In this document: positions 9,742-17,384 of the stretch, piece after piece
Position numbering within the stretch: position 1 is the stretch's first letter
Layout: every line of letters starts with the position of its first letter
Source: Opacimonas immobilis
GTDB lineage: Bacteria; Pseudomonadota; Gammaproteobacteria; Enterobacterales; Alteromonadaceae
Direction of reading: 5' to 3'
Assembly: GCF_048282545.1 (NCBI RefSeq)
Contig: NZ_CP182485.1
Coordinates: forward strand, 1,612,001-1,676,000
Length of the DNA stretch: 64,000 bases
Made by a program: the position numbers and the translations under genes
The notes under the pieces: generated by a model
The model's input: the letters and a program-made list of their open reading frames with translations, nothing else
Database searches by the model: none
What the model was told of the DNA's origin: nothing

Positions 9742-9771
9742 ATTATACGCATATTGAAAGCGAATGCCCAA
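9742..9771 (-). promoter_or_regulatory. Sigma70-type promoter of asnS
   Basis: On the minus strand TTGGGC (9771-9766) and a perfect TATAAT (9747-9742) are 18 bases apart, about 34 bases before the asnS ATG. Confidence 0.65.
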
Positions 9772-9777
9772 TAAAAA

Positions 9778-11046
9778 CTAAATTTGCACCCCAGTATATA
9801 TCGCATCACATAAGGCTTTAATGTGCTCTGGTTCACTGATAAACGGCGGCATGATGTACACTAATTTGCCAAAAGGGCGGATCCACACGCCTTGTTGCAC
9901 AAAATGCGCTTGGATTTTGGCCACATCTACGGGGGTTTTGGTTTCTACCACACCAATTGCACCCAAAATCCGGACATCAGCGACCTGAGGTAACTCAGCG
10001 CACCGGGGTAAATAGGCCTGAAGGGCCTGTTCAATTTGCGCCACCTGTGCCTGCCATGCTCCGCTGGCGATAAGTTCTAGCGACGCCGAGGCCACAGCAC
10101 AAGCCAAAGGATTGCCCATATACGTCGGGCCATGCATAAACACTCCGGGGGCGCCTTGGCACACCCCTAAGGCCACATCTTCGGTGCACAAGGTCGCAGC
10201 CATGGTCATATACCCGCCTGTCAGGGCTTTACCCAGACACAAAATATCAGGGGTAATGCCAGCGTGTTCGCAGGCAAATAACTTCCCAGTACGTCCAAAG
10301 CCCGTGGCGATTTCATCGGCGATCAACAAAATATTATACTCATCGCATAGTTGTCTTACTCGACGCACATACTCAGGGTGATACAGGCGCATCCCACCAG
10401 CACCTTGTACGACGGGCTCCAATATAATGGCGGCGATTTCGTGATGATGATCATTGAGTGTATCAACAAGAGGGGCTAGCTCATCTTCGTTCCACGTTTG
10501 GCCAAAACGGGTTTGTGGCGCGGGCACAAAAATTTGCTCAGCGAGCACATTTTTAAATAACGAGTGCATGCCATTGATGGGATCACACACCGACATGGCC
10601 GCAAACGTATCACCGTGATAGCCATTGCGCGGCGAGAGAATTTTGTGTTTGTGTGGCTGACCTTGGCAGGCAAAATATTGCAACGCCATCTTAATGGCGA
10701 CTTCAACCGATACGGATCCTGAGTCGGCAAAAAATACGCGATTTAACCCCTCAGGTACCATAGCCAATAACTGTTTAGCCAGTTTAATGGCTGGCTCATG
10801 GGTCAAACCACCAAACATAATATGCGAAAACTCATCGACCTGACGCTTCACTGCGGCATTGATATGTGGGTGGTTGTAACCGTGGATCGCCGCCCACCAC
10901 GATGACATCCCATCGATGAGCATCTCCCCACTGGCAAGGGTGATATGCACGCCATCGGTTTTGCTCACCTCATAGCAAGGCAATGGCTCAGTTGCCGAGG
11001 TATAGGGGTGCCAGATGTGGGCTTTGTCGTAATCGATGTTGTTCAT
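9778..11046 (-). CDS. bioA: Adenosylmethionine-8-amino-7-oxononanoate aminotransferase
   Basis: A 422-residue class III PLP aminotransferase that converts 7-keto-8-aminopelargonate to 7,8-diaminopelargonate with S-adenosylmethionine as amino donor. Visible features are HIWHPYT near the N terminus, the substrate-pocket sequence MSSWWAAIHGYNHP, the PLP-site aspartate in LIADEIATGFGRTG and the Schiff-base Lys in CLGKALTGGYM. The gene is divergent from bioBFCD with 116 bases between the starts, the classic enterobacterial layout. Both directions are probably repressed by BirA with biotinyl-AMP through the palindrome in that gap. Confidence 0.98.
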   Translation of the reverse strand: MNNIDYDKAHIWHPYTSATEPLPCYEVSKTDGVHITLASGEMLIDGMSSWWAAIHGYNHPHINAAVKRQVDEFSHIMFGGLTHEPAIKLAKQLLAMVPEGLNRVFFADSGSVSVEVAIKMALQYFACQGQPHKHKILSPRNGYHGDTFAAMSVCDPINGMHSLFKNVLAEQIFVPAPQTRFGQTWNEDELAPLVDTLNDHHHEIAAIILEPVVQGAGGMRLYHPEYVRRVRQLCDEYNILLIADEIATGFGRTGKLFACEHAGITPDILCLGKALTGGYMTMAATLCTEDVALGVCQGAPGVFMHGPTYMGNPLACAVASASLELIASGAWQAQVAQIEQALQAYLPRCAELPQVADVRILGAIGVVETKTPVDVAKIQAHFVQQGVWIRPFGKLVYIMPPFISEPEHIKALCDAIYTGVQI

Positions 11047-11066
11047 TTGGTTGTTTTTTATACATA

Positions 11067-11097
11067 GGTCAACTTCGTATGTTTTATTAAGTTGACA
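11067..11097. promoter_or_regulatory. Candidate BirA operator between bioA and bioB
   Basis: A perfect inverted repeat, GTCAACTT (11068-11075) and AAGTTGAC (11089-11096), with 13 bases between. Read as 9-mers on the minus strand (TTGTCAACT / AGTTGACCT) it resembles the proteobacterial BirA site (TTGTAAACC / GGTTTACAA), although several positions differ. It lies in the shared bio control region and overlaps the -35 of bioB. Confidence 0.6.
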
Positions 11098-11119
11098 AGT
11101 TGAAGCATGTGCATAGACT
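11092..11119 (+). promoter_or_regulatory. Probable bioB promoter
   Basis: TTGACA at 11092-11097 is followed after 16 bases by TAGACT at 11114-11119, 44 bases before the bioB ATG. The -35 is embedded in the right arm of the BirA-like palindrome, so repressor binding would block polymerase. Confidence 0.55.
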
Positions 11120-11162
11120 AAGCGTTAACTACGATTAAGTAAAGACTGCAAAAGTAACCAAG

Positions 11163-12224
11163 ATGAACGCGCAAATTCCCCAGGCCCCTGATCAAATTAG
11201 ACACAATTGGACGCAAAGCGAAGTAGACGCTTTGTTTGCATTGCCTTTTAACGATTTATTATTCCAAGCACAAACGGTACATCGTACGCATTTTGACCCA
11301 AATCACGTGCAAGTCAGCACCTTGTTATCGATTAAAACCGGTGCGTGCCCAGAAGACTGTAAATACTGCCCGCAAAGTGCGCGGTATGACACCGGTTTAG
11401 AAAAAGAACGTTTGTTGGAAATTGAAAAAGTCATCGAGCGCGCGAAAGAAGCAAAGGCAGCCGGCTCGACCCGTTTTTGTATGGGGGCGGCGTGGCGCAA
11501 TCCCAAAGATCGCGATATGCCGTATGTTGTGGATATGGTCAAACAAGTCAAAGCGATGGGCATGGAAACCTGTATGACGTTGGGCATGCTCACGCGCGAC
11601 CAAGCCTTAATGCTCAAGCAAGCGGGCCTGGATTATTACAACCATAATCTAGATACGTCTCCAGAATACTACGGCGATATCATTACCACGCGTACCTATC
11701 AAGACCGTTTAGACACACTGCAAAATGTGCGCGATGCCGGCATGAATGTGTGCAGTGGCGGGATTGTCGGCATGGGCGAGTCAGCACAAGACCGCTCGGG
11801 CTTGTTGATGGCACTGGCCAATCTTGAACGCCACCCAGAGAGTGTACCGATTAATATGCTGGTCAAAGTCAAAGGCACACCGCTTGATAAGGTGGACGAC
11901 TTGGATGGCTTTGAGTTTATTCGCACCATCGCGGTGGCGCGCATCATGATGCCCAAATCCTATGTGCGGTTATCCGCAGGGCGTGAGGCGATGAACGAGC
12001 AGATGCAGGCGCTGTGTTTTATGGCGGGCGCAAATTCGATTTTTTATGGGTGCAAACTGCTCACCACATCAAACCCAGAATCTCACGCGGATGTTCAGCT
12101 ATTCAAAAAGCTCGGGATTAATCGCGAAATGACCAAATCGTTTTCGGATGAAGCGTACGAAGCGGCGTTAGCCGATGAAATCTCAGCGCAAGCTCAAGCA
12201 GAGTTGTATACCGAAGTGAAATAA
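11163..12224 (+). CDS. bioB: Biotin synthase
   Basis: A 353-residue radical-SAM enzyme that inserts sulfur into dethiobiotin, the last step of biotin synthesis. The radical-SAM cysteines are in CPEDCKYCPQS (C-x3-C-x2-C). The Cys and Arg ligands of the [2Fe-2S] cluster fall in the expected places (FCMGAAWRNPKDRD, ETCMTLGML, MNVCSGGIVGMGE, VRLSAGREAM). Length matches the family. It is the first gene of bioBFCD, and its stop overlaps the bioF start (TAATG). Confidence 0.98.
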   Translation: MNAQIPQAPDQIRHNWTQSEVDALFALPFNDLLFQAQTVHRTHFDPNHVQVSTLLSIKTGACPEDCKYCPQSARYDTGLEKERLLEIEKVIERAKEAKAAGSTRFCMGAAWRNPKDRDMPYVVDMVKQVKAMGMETCMTLGMLTRDQALMLKQAGLDYYNHNLDTSPEYYGDIITTRTYQDRLDTLQNVRDAGMNVCSGGIVGMGESAQDRSGLLMALANLERHPESVPINMLVKVKGTPLDKVDDLDGFEFIRTIAVARIMMPKSYVRLSAGREAMNEQMQALCFMAGANSIFYGCKLLTTSNPESHADVQLFKKLGINREMTKSFSDEAYEAALADEISAQAQAELYTEVK

Positions 12225-13408
12225 TGGATATGTCTGATTCGTTTGCAAAGCGTTTCCGCGCAGCGCTCGCCAAAAAAGCACAAGAAGACTTACTGCGTAC
12301 TCGTCGTATTGTCGAGGATGATTACGCTGGTGTGCTCAATGTCGATGGCAAGGCGTATTTGAATTTTGCCGCAAACGATTATTTGGGACTGCGTTTTGAT
12401 GAGCGTGTATTGCAACCGTTTGTCGAAGGTCTGTCAAAATATGGCGCAGGCTCTGGCGCATCGCCACTGGTCACCGGTCATAGTATTGAGCATGCGCGCT
12501 TGGAAGCTTGGTTAGCTGAAAAGCTTGGCCGCGAAGCGGTGTTGTTGTTCTCTTCTGGCTTTGCAGCCAATCACGCCTTGTGCCAAGCGCTGTTACAAAA
12601 AAACGATGTGGTGGTAAGCGATAAACTGATGCATGCTTCGTTTATTGAGGGCGCCATGGTCAGTGAGGCGCACTTAAAACGCTTCGCCCACAACGATATC
12701 GCACATGCGAGGACGTTACTAGACGGGATTGATTCAAGTCATGCGGTGTTGCTTGCGTCAGAAGGCGTCTTCAGCATGGATGGTGATACTGCTCCAGTGG
12801 CTGATTTAGTTTCGCTCGCACATGAGAGTAACGCCATGTTGATGCTTGATGATGCGCATGCATTAGGAGTGTTAGGTGACAGAGGCCTTGGCAGTGTCGA
12901 TGCGTTTAATTTAACACAAGACGATTGTCCGGTATTGATGGGCACCTTTGGTAAAGCGGTGGGCACATCCGGAGCGTTTATTGCCGGTTCACATGAGTTG
13001 ATTGATTATCTGGTCAATCACGCCAAACACTATATTTATTCTACCGCGATGAGCGCGGCCAATGCGCGGGCGACGTTGGCCAGTCTTGAGTTGATTGTAG
13101 CCGGTGAGCAGCGGACTCGTTTATTCGCTAATATCGCCCGTTTTCGTGACGGTGTGGCGCGTCACGGGTTACCTGTTTTGGCTTCCAATACTGCTATTCA
13201 GCCGTTTATTATCGGTTCTGCCGATGGCGTGTTACAGGCATCCGACTATCTTCGTTCATTGGGGGTGTGGGTCGGCGCCATTCGCTCGCCTACCGTACCT
13301 AAAGGCTCCGACCGCTTGCGTATTACCTTATCCGCGGTGCATTGTGATAAAGACATCGATGCGCTGATTGATGCCTTGTGTTTGCTAAGAGAGCAAGAAT
13401 GGGGGTAG
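12224..13408 (+). CDS. bioF: 8-amino-7-oxononanoate synthase
   Basis: A 394-residue alpha-oxoamine synthase (PLP). It condenses pimeloyl-ACP with L-alanine to give 7-keto-8-aminopelargonate. The glycine-rich entry YGAGSGASPLVTGH, the PLP-contacting DDAHALGVLGDRG and the Schiff-base Lys in GTFGKAVGTSGAF are all present. Translation is coupled to bioB by a one-base overlap, and the 3' end overlaps bioC by ten bases. Confidence 0.97.
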   Translation: MDMSDSFAKRFRAALAKKAQEDLLRTRRIVEDDYAGVLNVDGKAYLNFAANDYLGLRFDERVLQPFVEGLSKYGAGSGASPLVTGHSIEHARLEAWLAEKLGREAVLLFSSGFAANHALCQALLQKNDVVVSDKLMHASFIEGAMVSEAHLKRFAHNDIAHARTLLDGIDSSHAVLLASEGVFSMDGDTAPVADLVSLAHESNAMLMLDDAHALGVLGDRGLGSVDAFNLTQDDCPVLMGTFGKAVGTSGAFIAGSHELIDYLVNHAKHYIYSTAMSAANARATLASLELIVAGEQRTRLFANIARFRDGVARHGLPVLASNTAIQPFIIGSADGVLQASDYLRSLGVWVGAIRSPTVPKGSDRLRITLSAVHCDKDIDALIDALCLLREQEWG

Positions 13409-14157
13409 TCAATACATCGCCCACGGTGGATAAAATGCGTGTGGCCGAACAGTTTTCACGCCATGCCTCAGAGTATGTTAAACAAGCAAAAGTTCAGCAC
13501 CGCATTGCGGTTGAAGGCTTGGCTCGAGCATCAAAATGGTTTGCTGGCCGTGGTGAGTGTGTTGTCGACTTAGGGTGCGGGGTAGGGCACAACTTAGATG
13601 CGTTGAGTGAGTACGCTGAAAAAGTCATTGGGGTCGATATTGCCACTGGTATGGTGGCTAATAATGTCTCTTCGCATCTTATTGTACAAAGCGATTTTGA
13701 CGAGTTGAGTTTACCAAATGCATCGGTCGATTTTGTATTTTCATCAATGGCCTTGCAATGGTCGAATTCTCCGATGCGAGTTTTGAGTCATATTCATCGC
13801 ATTTTAAAGCCAGGTGGCCGAGCCATGTGTGCCATTATGGTGTCGCCAAGTTTTGTGCGGTTGCATGAGGCGTTTACCGCTGCGGGCTTACCAGGACGGA
13901 TCAATGAATTTGCAGCGAGCTCAGCATGGCACAGTGAGTTATTCAGTGAGTGTCAGTTGGACGAGCAAGTGTTTGTTGATGAGTTTGACGATTTTCGTGC
14001 GATGATGGGCTCAATTAAAGAGATTGGGGCGAGTACCGTGATAAGTCAAGCCGATGTGTCTCCAATAGGTCGTGCTCAATATGAACACATTATCGATGGT
14101 TTAGAAGGTGATTACAGTCTGGATTATCGCGTGTGTTTTTTGTCTTTAGTTAAGTAG
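13399..14157 (+). CDS. bioC: Malonyl-ACP O-methyltransferase
   Basis: A 252-residue SAM-dependent methyltransferase. BioC methylates malonyl-ACP so that fatty-acid synthesis can build the pimeloyl chain. Motif I is VVDLGCGVGHNLD, and the N-terminal signature VAEQFSRHASEYVKQAKVQ resembles the E. coli protein. I choose the ATG at 13399 because earlier TTG codons lie deeper inside bioF. Its place between bioF and bioD supports the call. The demethylating partner BioH is not in this window. Confidence 0.92.
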   Translation: MGVVNTSPTVDKMRVAEQFSRHASEYVKQAKVQHRIAVEGLARASKWFAGRGECVVDLGCGVGHNLDALSEYAEKVIGVDIATGMVANNVSSHLIVQSDFDELSLPNASVDFVFSSMALQWSNSPMRVLSHIHRILKPGGRAMCAIMVSPSFVRLHEAFTAAGLPGRINEFAASSAWHSELFSECQLDEQVFVDEFDDFRAMMGSIKEIGASTVISQADVSPIGRAQYEHIIDGLEGDYSLDYRVCFLSLVK

Positions 14158-14171
14158 AGGGTATGAGAATT

Positions 14172-14852
14172 ATGCAGGCGTTTTTTGTCACTGGCACGGA
14201 TACGGATGTAGGCAAAACCGTCATCAGTGCGGGTCTTATGTTGGCGCTGACACAACATGGTCATTCTGTGATTGGACACAAGCCCATTTCGGCTGGGTGC
14301 GAGCTGGTTATTGAAGATGGGGAAGCCGGCTTACACAATGAAGATGCCTTGGCGTTGATGGCGCAAGCATCGGTTCAACTGCCCTATGAATGGGTCAATC
14401 CCATTGCGTTTGCACAGCCAATTGCCCCGCACATCGCAGCAGACATGGCGCATCAGGCAATCGATACAGCGGTATTGGATGAGGCGTTGGCGCGTTTACA
14501 GCAAGTCGATGCAGATGTTTTGTTGGTCGAAGGCGCGGGCGGTTGGGCGTTGCCCATTGGCAATGGCAAGCTGTTGTCTGAGTGGGTGGCCAAGCATCAA
14601 TTACCCGTTGTGATCGTGGTAGCGTTGCGTCTGGGGTGTCTCAATCATGCGTTGTTAACCTATCAGGCGGTCAAAGCCAGTGGCTGTGACGTATTGGGTT
14701 GGGTGGCGAATGATTTTTGTGACCAGCCGTTTGCGCAAGAGAATATCAAAACACTCAAATCCATGTTGGATGCGCCGTGTTTGGGTGTGGTGGGTAAGGT
14801 GTCGAGAGCAGAAGAAGTCGCGGCGCAATTGGATGTGAAGGCTTTGGGTTAG
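14172..14852 (+). CDS. bioD: Dethiobiotin synthetase
   Basis: A 226-residue ATP-dependent carboxylase that closes the ureido ring of dethiobiotin. The P-loop GTDTDVGKT is at the N terminus, followed by GHKPISAGCE and the second motif VEGAGGWALP. An in-frame ATG at 14163 is only two bases from the AGAGG ribosome site. The ATG at 14172 has better spacing and gives the family's usual MQAFFVTGTD start, so I prefer it. It is the last gene of bioBFCD and converges on the PIN-domain toxin gene six bases later. Confidence 0.96.
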   Translation: MQAFFVTGTDTDVGKTVISAGLMLALTQHGHSVIGHKPISAGCELVIEDGEAGLHNEDALALMAQASVQLPYEWVNPIAFAQPIAPHIAADMAHQAIDTAVLDEALARLQQVDADVLLVEGAGGWALPIGNGKLLSEWVAKHQLPVVIVVALRLGCLNHALLTYQAVKASGCDVLGWVANDFCDQPFAQENIKTLKSMLDAPCLGVVGKVSRAEEVAAQLDVKALG

Positions 14853-14858
14853 AGCCAG

Positions 14859-15281
14859 TTACTTTTTTAAGCTTTTACAAATTCTAATTAGCTCCAATGG
14901 CTCGTATACTGGGAGCTGAATACCTTTATAGTCCTTTGGGTTTCGCGTGACAATACCATCGGCTTTGCTGCACATACCCGAATATACTTGAACTGCATCT
15001 TCGAAGTCCTTTAGTTCTGAATGTAGTGCTAAGTCTATGACTTTAGAATCAACAGATGATAGTTCGAAAATTGTAAGTAACTTTTCAATACTTGAGCGAG
15101 CGTGTTTTCGATTGTAAGTTTTTGATATTAAGTAATCTAAAGTGGTGACAGTTGTTGCACACAAGAATCCTCTTAAACGTCCTTGCTCAACAAAACTTAT
15201 TAATGTCGAAGAGTTTTTTACAAATTCATCACGTTCAAGCAGGACATCGAGCACGATGTTTGTATCAAATAAGATTTTCAC
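14859..15281 (-). CDS. PIN-domain ribonuclease toxin
   Basis: A 140-residue PIN-domain protein of the VapC type. Acidic residues of the nuclease site are visible at the N terminus (FDTNIVLDVLLERDE), in the centre (DFEDAVQ) and in the C-terminal motif SKADGIVTRNPKDY. Its ATG overlaps the stop of the upstream antitoxin by four bases (ATGA). VapC-type toxins cleave RNA, often tRNA or rRNA, but the target here is unknown. Confidence 0.88.
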   Translation of the reverse strand: MKILFDTNIVLDVLLERDEFVKNSSTLISFVEQGRLRGFLCATTVTTLDYLISKTYNRKHARSSIEKLLTIFELSSVDSKVIDLALHSELKDFEDAVQVYSGMCSKADGIVTRNPKDYKGIQLPVYEPLELIRICKSLKK

Positions 15282-15514
15282 AAATATTTGCTTTCAAGGT
15301 GTTTTTTGTAGTCATCAACTGTCAGTTTCACTTTTTTAGAAGAACCAACAAGAGAGCGTGTAATTGGTGCGAGTTCTTGCTTTTCTTCTTCGCTTTGAAT
15401 TGCTGCAAAGTAATTAGCAACCACATGCGAAAGTGAGACACCATTATGCTGAGCATACCTTTTTGCAGAATCAATAAGTCGTTCTTCTAATCTTAATGTT
15501 AGCTTGGACTGCAT
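15278..15514 (-). CDS. Antitoxin (DUF6364-like, ribbon-helix-helix)
   Basis: A 78-residue small protein starting MQSKLTLRLEERLIDSAKRY, a beta strand plus helix typical of ribbon-helix-helix DNA binders of the DUF6364 type that partner PIN toxins. The C-terminal half (residues ~45-78) is polar and would wrap the toxin. AGGAGGT just before the start is a near-perfect Shine-Dalgarno, so antitoxin synthesis should exceed toxin synthesis. It probably represses its own operon through the palindrome upstream. Confidence 0.82.
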   Translation of the reverse strand: MQSKLTLRLEERLIDSAKRYAQHNGVSLSHVVANYFAAIQSEEEKQELAPITRSLVGSSKKVKLTVDDYKKHLESKYL

Positions 15515-15532
15515 AACACCTCCTTAAAAAAT

Positions 15533-15562
15533 GACGTATAAATTTATATATAATTATACGTC
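15533..15562. promoter_or_regulatory. Operator/promoter of the PIN toxin-antitoxin operon
   Basis: GACGTATAA (15533-15541) and TTATACGTC (15554-15562) form a perfect 9-bp inverted repeat with a 12-base AT spacer. A minus-strand -10 (TATAAT, 15558-15553) lies inside the upstream arm with TTGCAC 16 bases further up. Binding of the antitoxin here would block transcription. Confidence 0.65.
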
Positions 15563-15648
15563 TAACTACGTAAAGTGCAATAATGTAAACACAAACTTTT
15601 CATTTAAGCGTCTCCGATCAGAGGAGTTTTGCAAATACCCCAAAAAAA

Positions 15649-16344
15649 TTAAAGATAAAGATGACTCAAGTCACTTCCTTTAGACACAACCGTTTTCTCA
15701 GCGTTCAAAAACTGAATCCCATCTTCAATATCAGCCAATTCCAATGATTCTCCATGCAATATCAACGCACTGCCTTCGCGTATGCCAATGATGGGAATGT
15801 GCGGATGCAACAAACTAAACTCCATGAGCCGTTGGTCACGCGTTTCACCGTGAAAATCCTTTGGATGCTCATCGGTATAATGCGGGTTGAGTTGGAATGG
15901 GACAAAACCCAGGGCGTTGAATGAGGGTGGTTCGATGATCGGCATGTCATTGGTGGTGCGAATGGTGGCACCGCAGATATTGGAGCCTGCGCTCCAACCA
16001 ATGTATGGCGTACCGGTTTTGACCGCTTCTTGAATGGGCGCTATTAAGCCTTGGGTTTGTAACTGATACAACAGATGAAACGTATTGCCGCCACCAACCA
16101 GTATGGCTTCAGCGTCTTTAACAGCTTGAATTGGGTCGCTGAAGGTATGGATCCCGACAACCTGATACTCGGGCAGTGCTTGTTGTACCATCGCCGTGTA
16201 GTCGTCATAAGAGATGCTGACCCCGGCAAAGGGAACGAATAAGAGCCGTTTGCGATCCCCAAGGTGACGGTCAATGAGATCACGATTTGGGGCTAGGTAT
16301 TCTGAATTATGAGCGCGGGAGCTAGAAAGCATTAGTACGTGCAT
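15649..16344 (-). CDS. pepE: Dipeptidase E (alpha-aspartyl dipeptidase)
   Basis: A 231-residue serine peptidase of family S51. It cleaves dipeptides with N-terminal aspartate in the cytoplasm. The nucleophile is in GWSAGSN, and the neighbouring IRTTNDMPI and FQLNPHYTDEHP (catalytic His region) match the E. coli enzyme, which is 229 residues long. The ATG at 16344 gives the canonical MHVLMLSSSRAHN start; a TTG or ATG eight codons upstream adds nothing family-like. It appears monocistronic. Confidence 0.95.
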   Translation of the reverse strand: MHVLMLSSSRAHNSEYLAPNRDLIDRHLGDRKRLLFVPFAGVSISYDDYTAMVQQALPEYQVVGIHTFSDPIQAVKDAEAILVGGGNTFHLLYQLQTQGLIAPIQEAVKTGTPYIGWSAGSNICGATIRTTNDMPIIEPPSFNALGFVPFQLNPHYTDEHPKDFHGETRDQRLMEFSLLHPHIPIIGIREGSALILHGESLELADIEDGIQFLNAEKTVVSKGSDLSHLYL

Positions 16345-16499
16345 GGTGAAATATCTTCTTGTTAGCAATCATTAATGGAGTCATTCTATAACAGATTTAA
16401 TCTCAAATTGAAAAACGGTTAATACTGAAGTAGTCCAAGAGGTAGAAAATTAGGCATGATAGGCTATGCTCTTGACAAACAATTTTGTTAGGAAAAACT

Positions 16500-16691
16500 A
16501 TGTCACAATTCAATTTAAGCAACCTTAAACGCTCTCAACTCGTCATTATACCTGCCATCCTTGCCGCCTATAGCATGGGAGGTAAAGAGACATTTTTAGG
16601 TATGAAAAGTGAGCGGGTCTTTGTGATGTTACTCGCTGTCGTAGTGATTAATTTGATTCTTGAATGTCGCAAGATGGGGAAAGACGGCTAA
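16500..16691 (+). CDS. Small two-helix membrane protein, unknown function
   Basis: A 63-residue protein starting at the ATG at 16500, with AGGA seven bases upstream. Two hydrophobic stretches (LVIIPAILAAYSMG and VFVMLLAVVVINLIL) separated by a short polar loop suggest a hairpin in the inner membrane with both ends on the cytoplasmic side. I do not recognise the family. It stands alone between pepE and the MazEF-like pair. Confidence 0.55.
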   Translation: MSQFNLSNLKRSQLVIIPAILAAYSMGGKETFLGMKSERVFVMLLAVVVINLILECRKMGKDG

Positions 16692-16741
16692 GGAGGCATC
16701 GTTTTAAGCGAGGTTTTTGTACAGCATCAGGCCTCACATCA

Positions 16742-17116
16742 TCAAACGTTGGTACTTTGGGTGGGGCAGCCACTCTGAAATAATGCATTTATGGCCTGCT
16801 TAGTACGTGCACGATCAATCTCAGAGAGACGGCCGGCCCTTCGTAGGATTAGCTCAGCATCTAAAGTAAATATTTTCATTCGCACGATAGAAGGATGTGC
16901 TAATCCAGTAGAGTCCAAGTCCTTGATGTGGATATCCAATGGCCAGGGAAATTGCTTTGAACTAGTGATCATTGCCAACACATATTTTCCGCTTTTAGAC
17001 AATATATCATTGTTTAGAACCAAAGCAGGGCGTCTTTTAGAGGCAGATTTATCGGTAAATGGAAACGGAACCACTACGACATCAAATTGTTCATAAATCA
17101 CGGTAGGCCTCTTCAT
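16742..17116 (-). CDS. PemK/MazF-type toxin
   Basis: A 124-residue protein of the PemK/MazF mRNA-interferase superfamily: YEQFDVVVVPFPFTDKSASK followed by RRPALVLNND, and MITSS in the second core strand. Family toxins cut mRNA. The ATG at 17116 lies 26 bases inside the upstream antitoxin; a GTG at 17101 is an alternative start. The pair is adjacent to the sigma54 regulator but on its own unit. Confidence 0.85.
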   Translation of the reverse strand: MKRPTVIYEQFDVVVVPFPFTDKSASKRRPALVLNNDILSKSGKYVLAMITSSKQFPWPLDIHIKDLDSTGLAHPSIVRMKIFTLDAELILRRAGRLSEIDRARTKQAINALFQSGCPTQSTNV

Positions 17117-17321
17117 CGTCTAGCGAGTTCCACTCTGTCATCGTTTCTTGCACAGCATGGGTAAATGCAAGGTCGATTGGTTGTGCCTTACGTAATGTAA
17201 TGTGCCCAGATTGTTGTTCGAAAACGACTTGATCACCCGCATGTAAGCCGAGCTCCTCTCTCACGGCTTGAGGGATAGTTGCCTGATACTTTTGTGTTAA
17301 CCGACTTAGACTGCTTTTCAT
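17091..17321 (-). CDS. AbrB/MazE-type antitoxin
   Basis: A 76-residue protein with an N-terminal SpoVT/AbrB swapped-hairpin domain (LTQKYQATIPQAVREELGLHAGDQVVFEQ) and an acidic C terminus (EWNSLDDEEAYRDL) that would neutralise the toxin. It overlaps the toxin gene by 26 bases. A perfect palindrome 23-42 bases upstream of its start is the probable autoregulatory site. Confidence 0.85.
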   Translation of the reverse strand: MKSSLSRLTQKYQATIPQAVREELGLHAGDQVVFEQQSGHITLRKAQPIDLAFTHAVQETMTEWNSLDDEEAYRDL

Positions 17322-17343
17322 AACTTATGCGCCTTTTGGTAAT

Positions 17344-17363
17344 GGGTAATACAAGTATTACCC
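17344..17363. promoter_or_regulatory. Palindromic operator of the MazEF-like operon
   Basis: GGGTAATACAAGTATTACCC is a perfect 9-bp inverted repeat with a 2-base centre, upstream of the AbrB-type antitoxin gene. Its size fits a dimeric AbrB-fold protein. Confidence 0.65.
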
Positions 17364-17384
17364 CAGTATGGGCATTTTGCAAGT

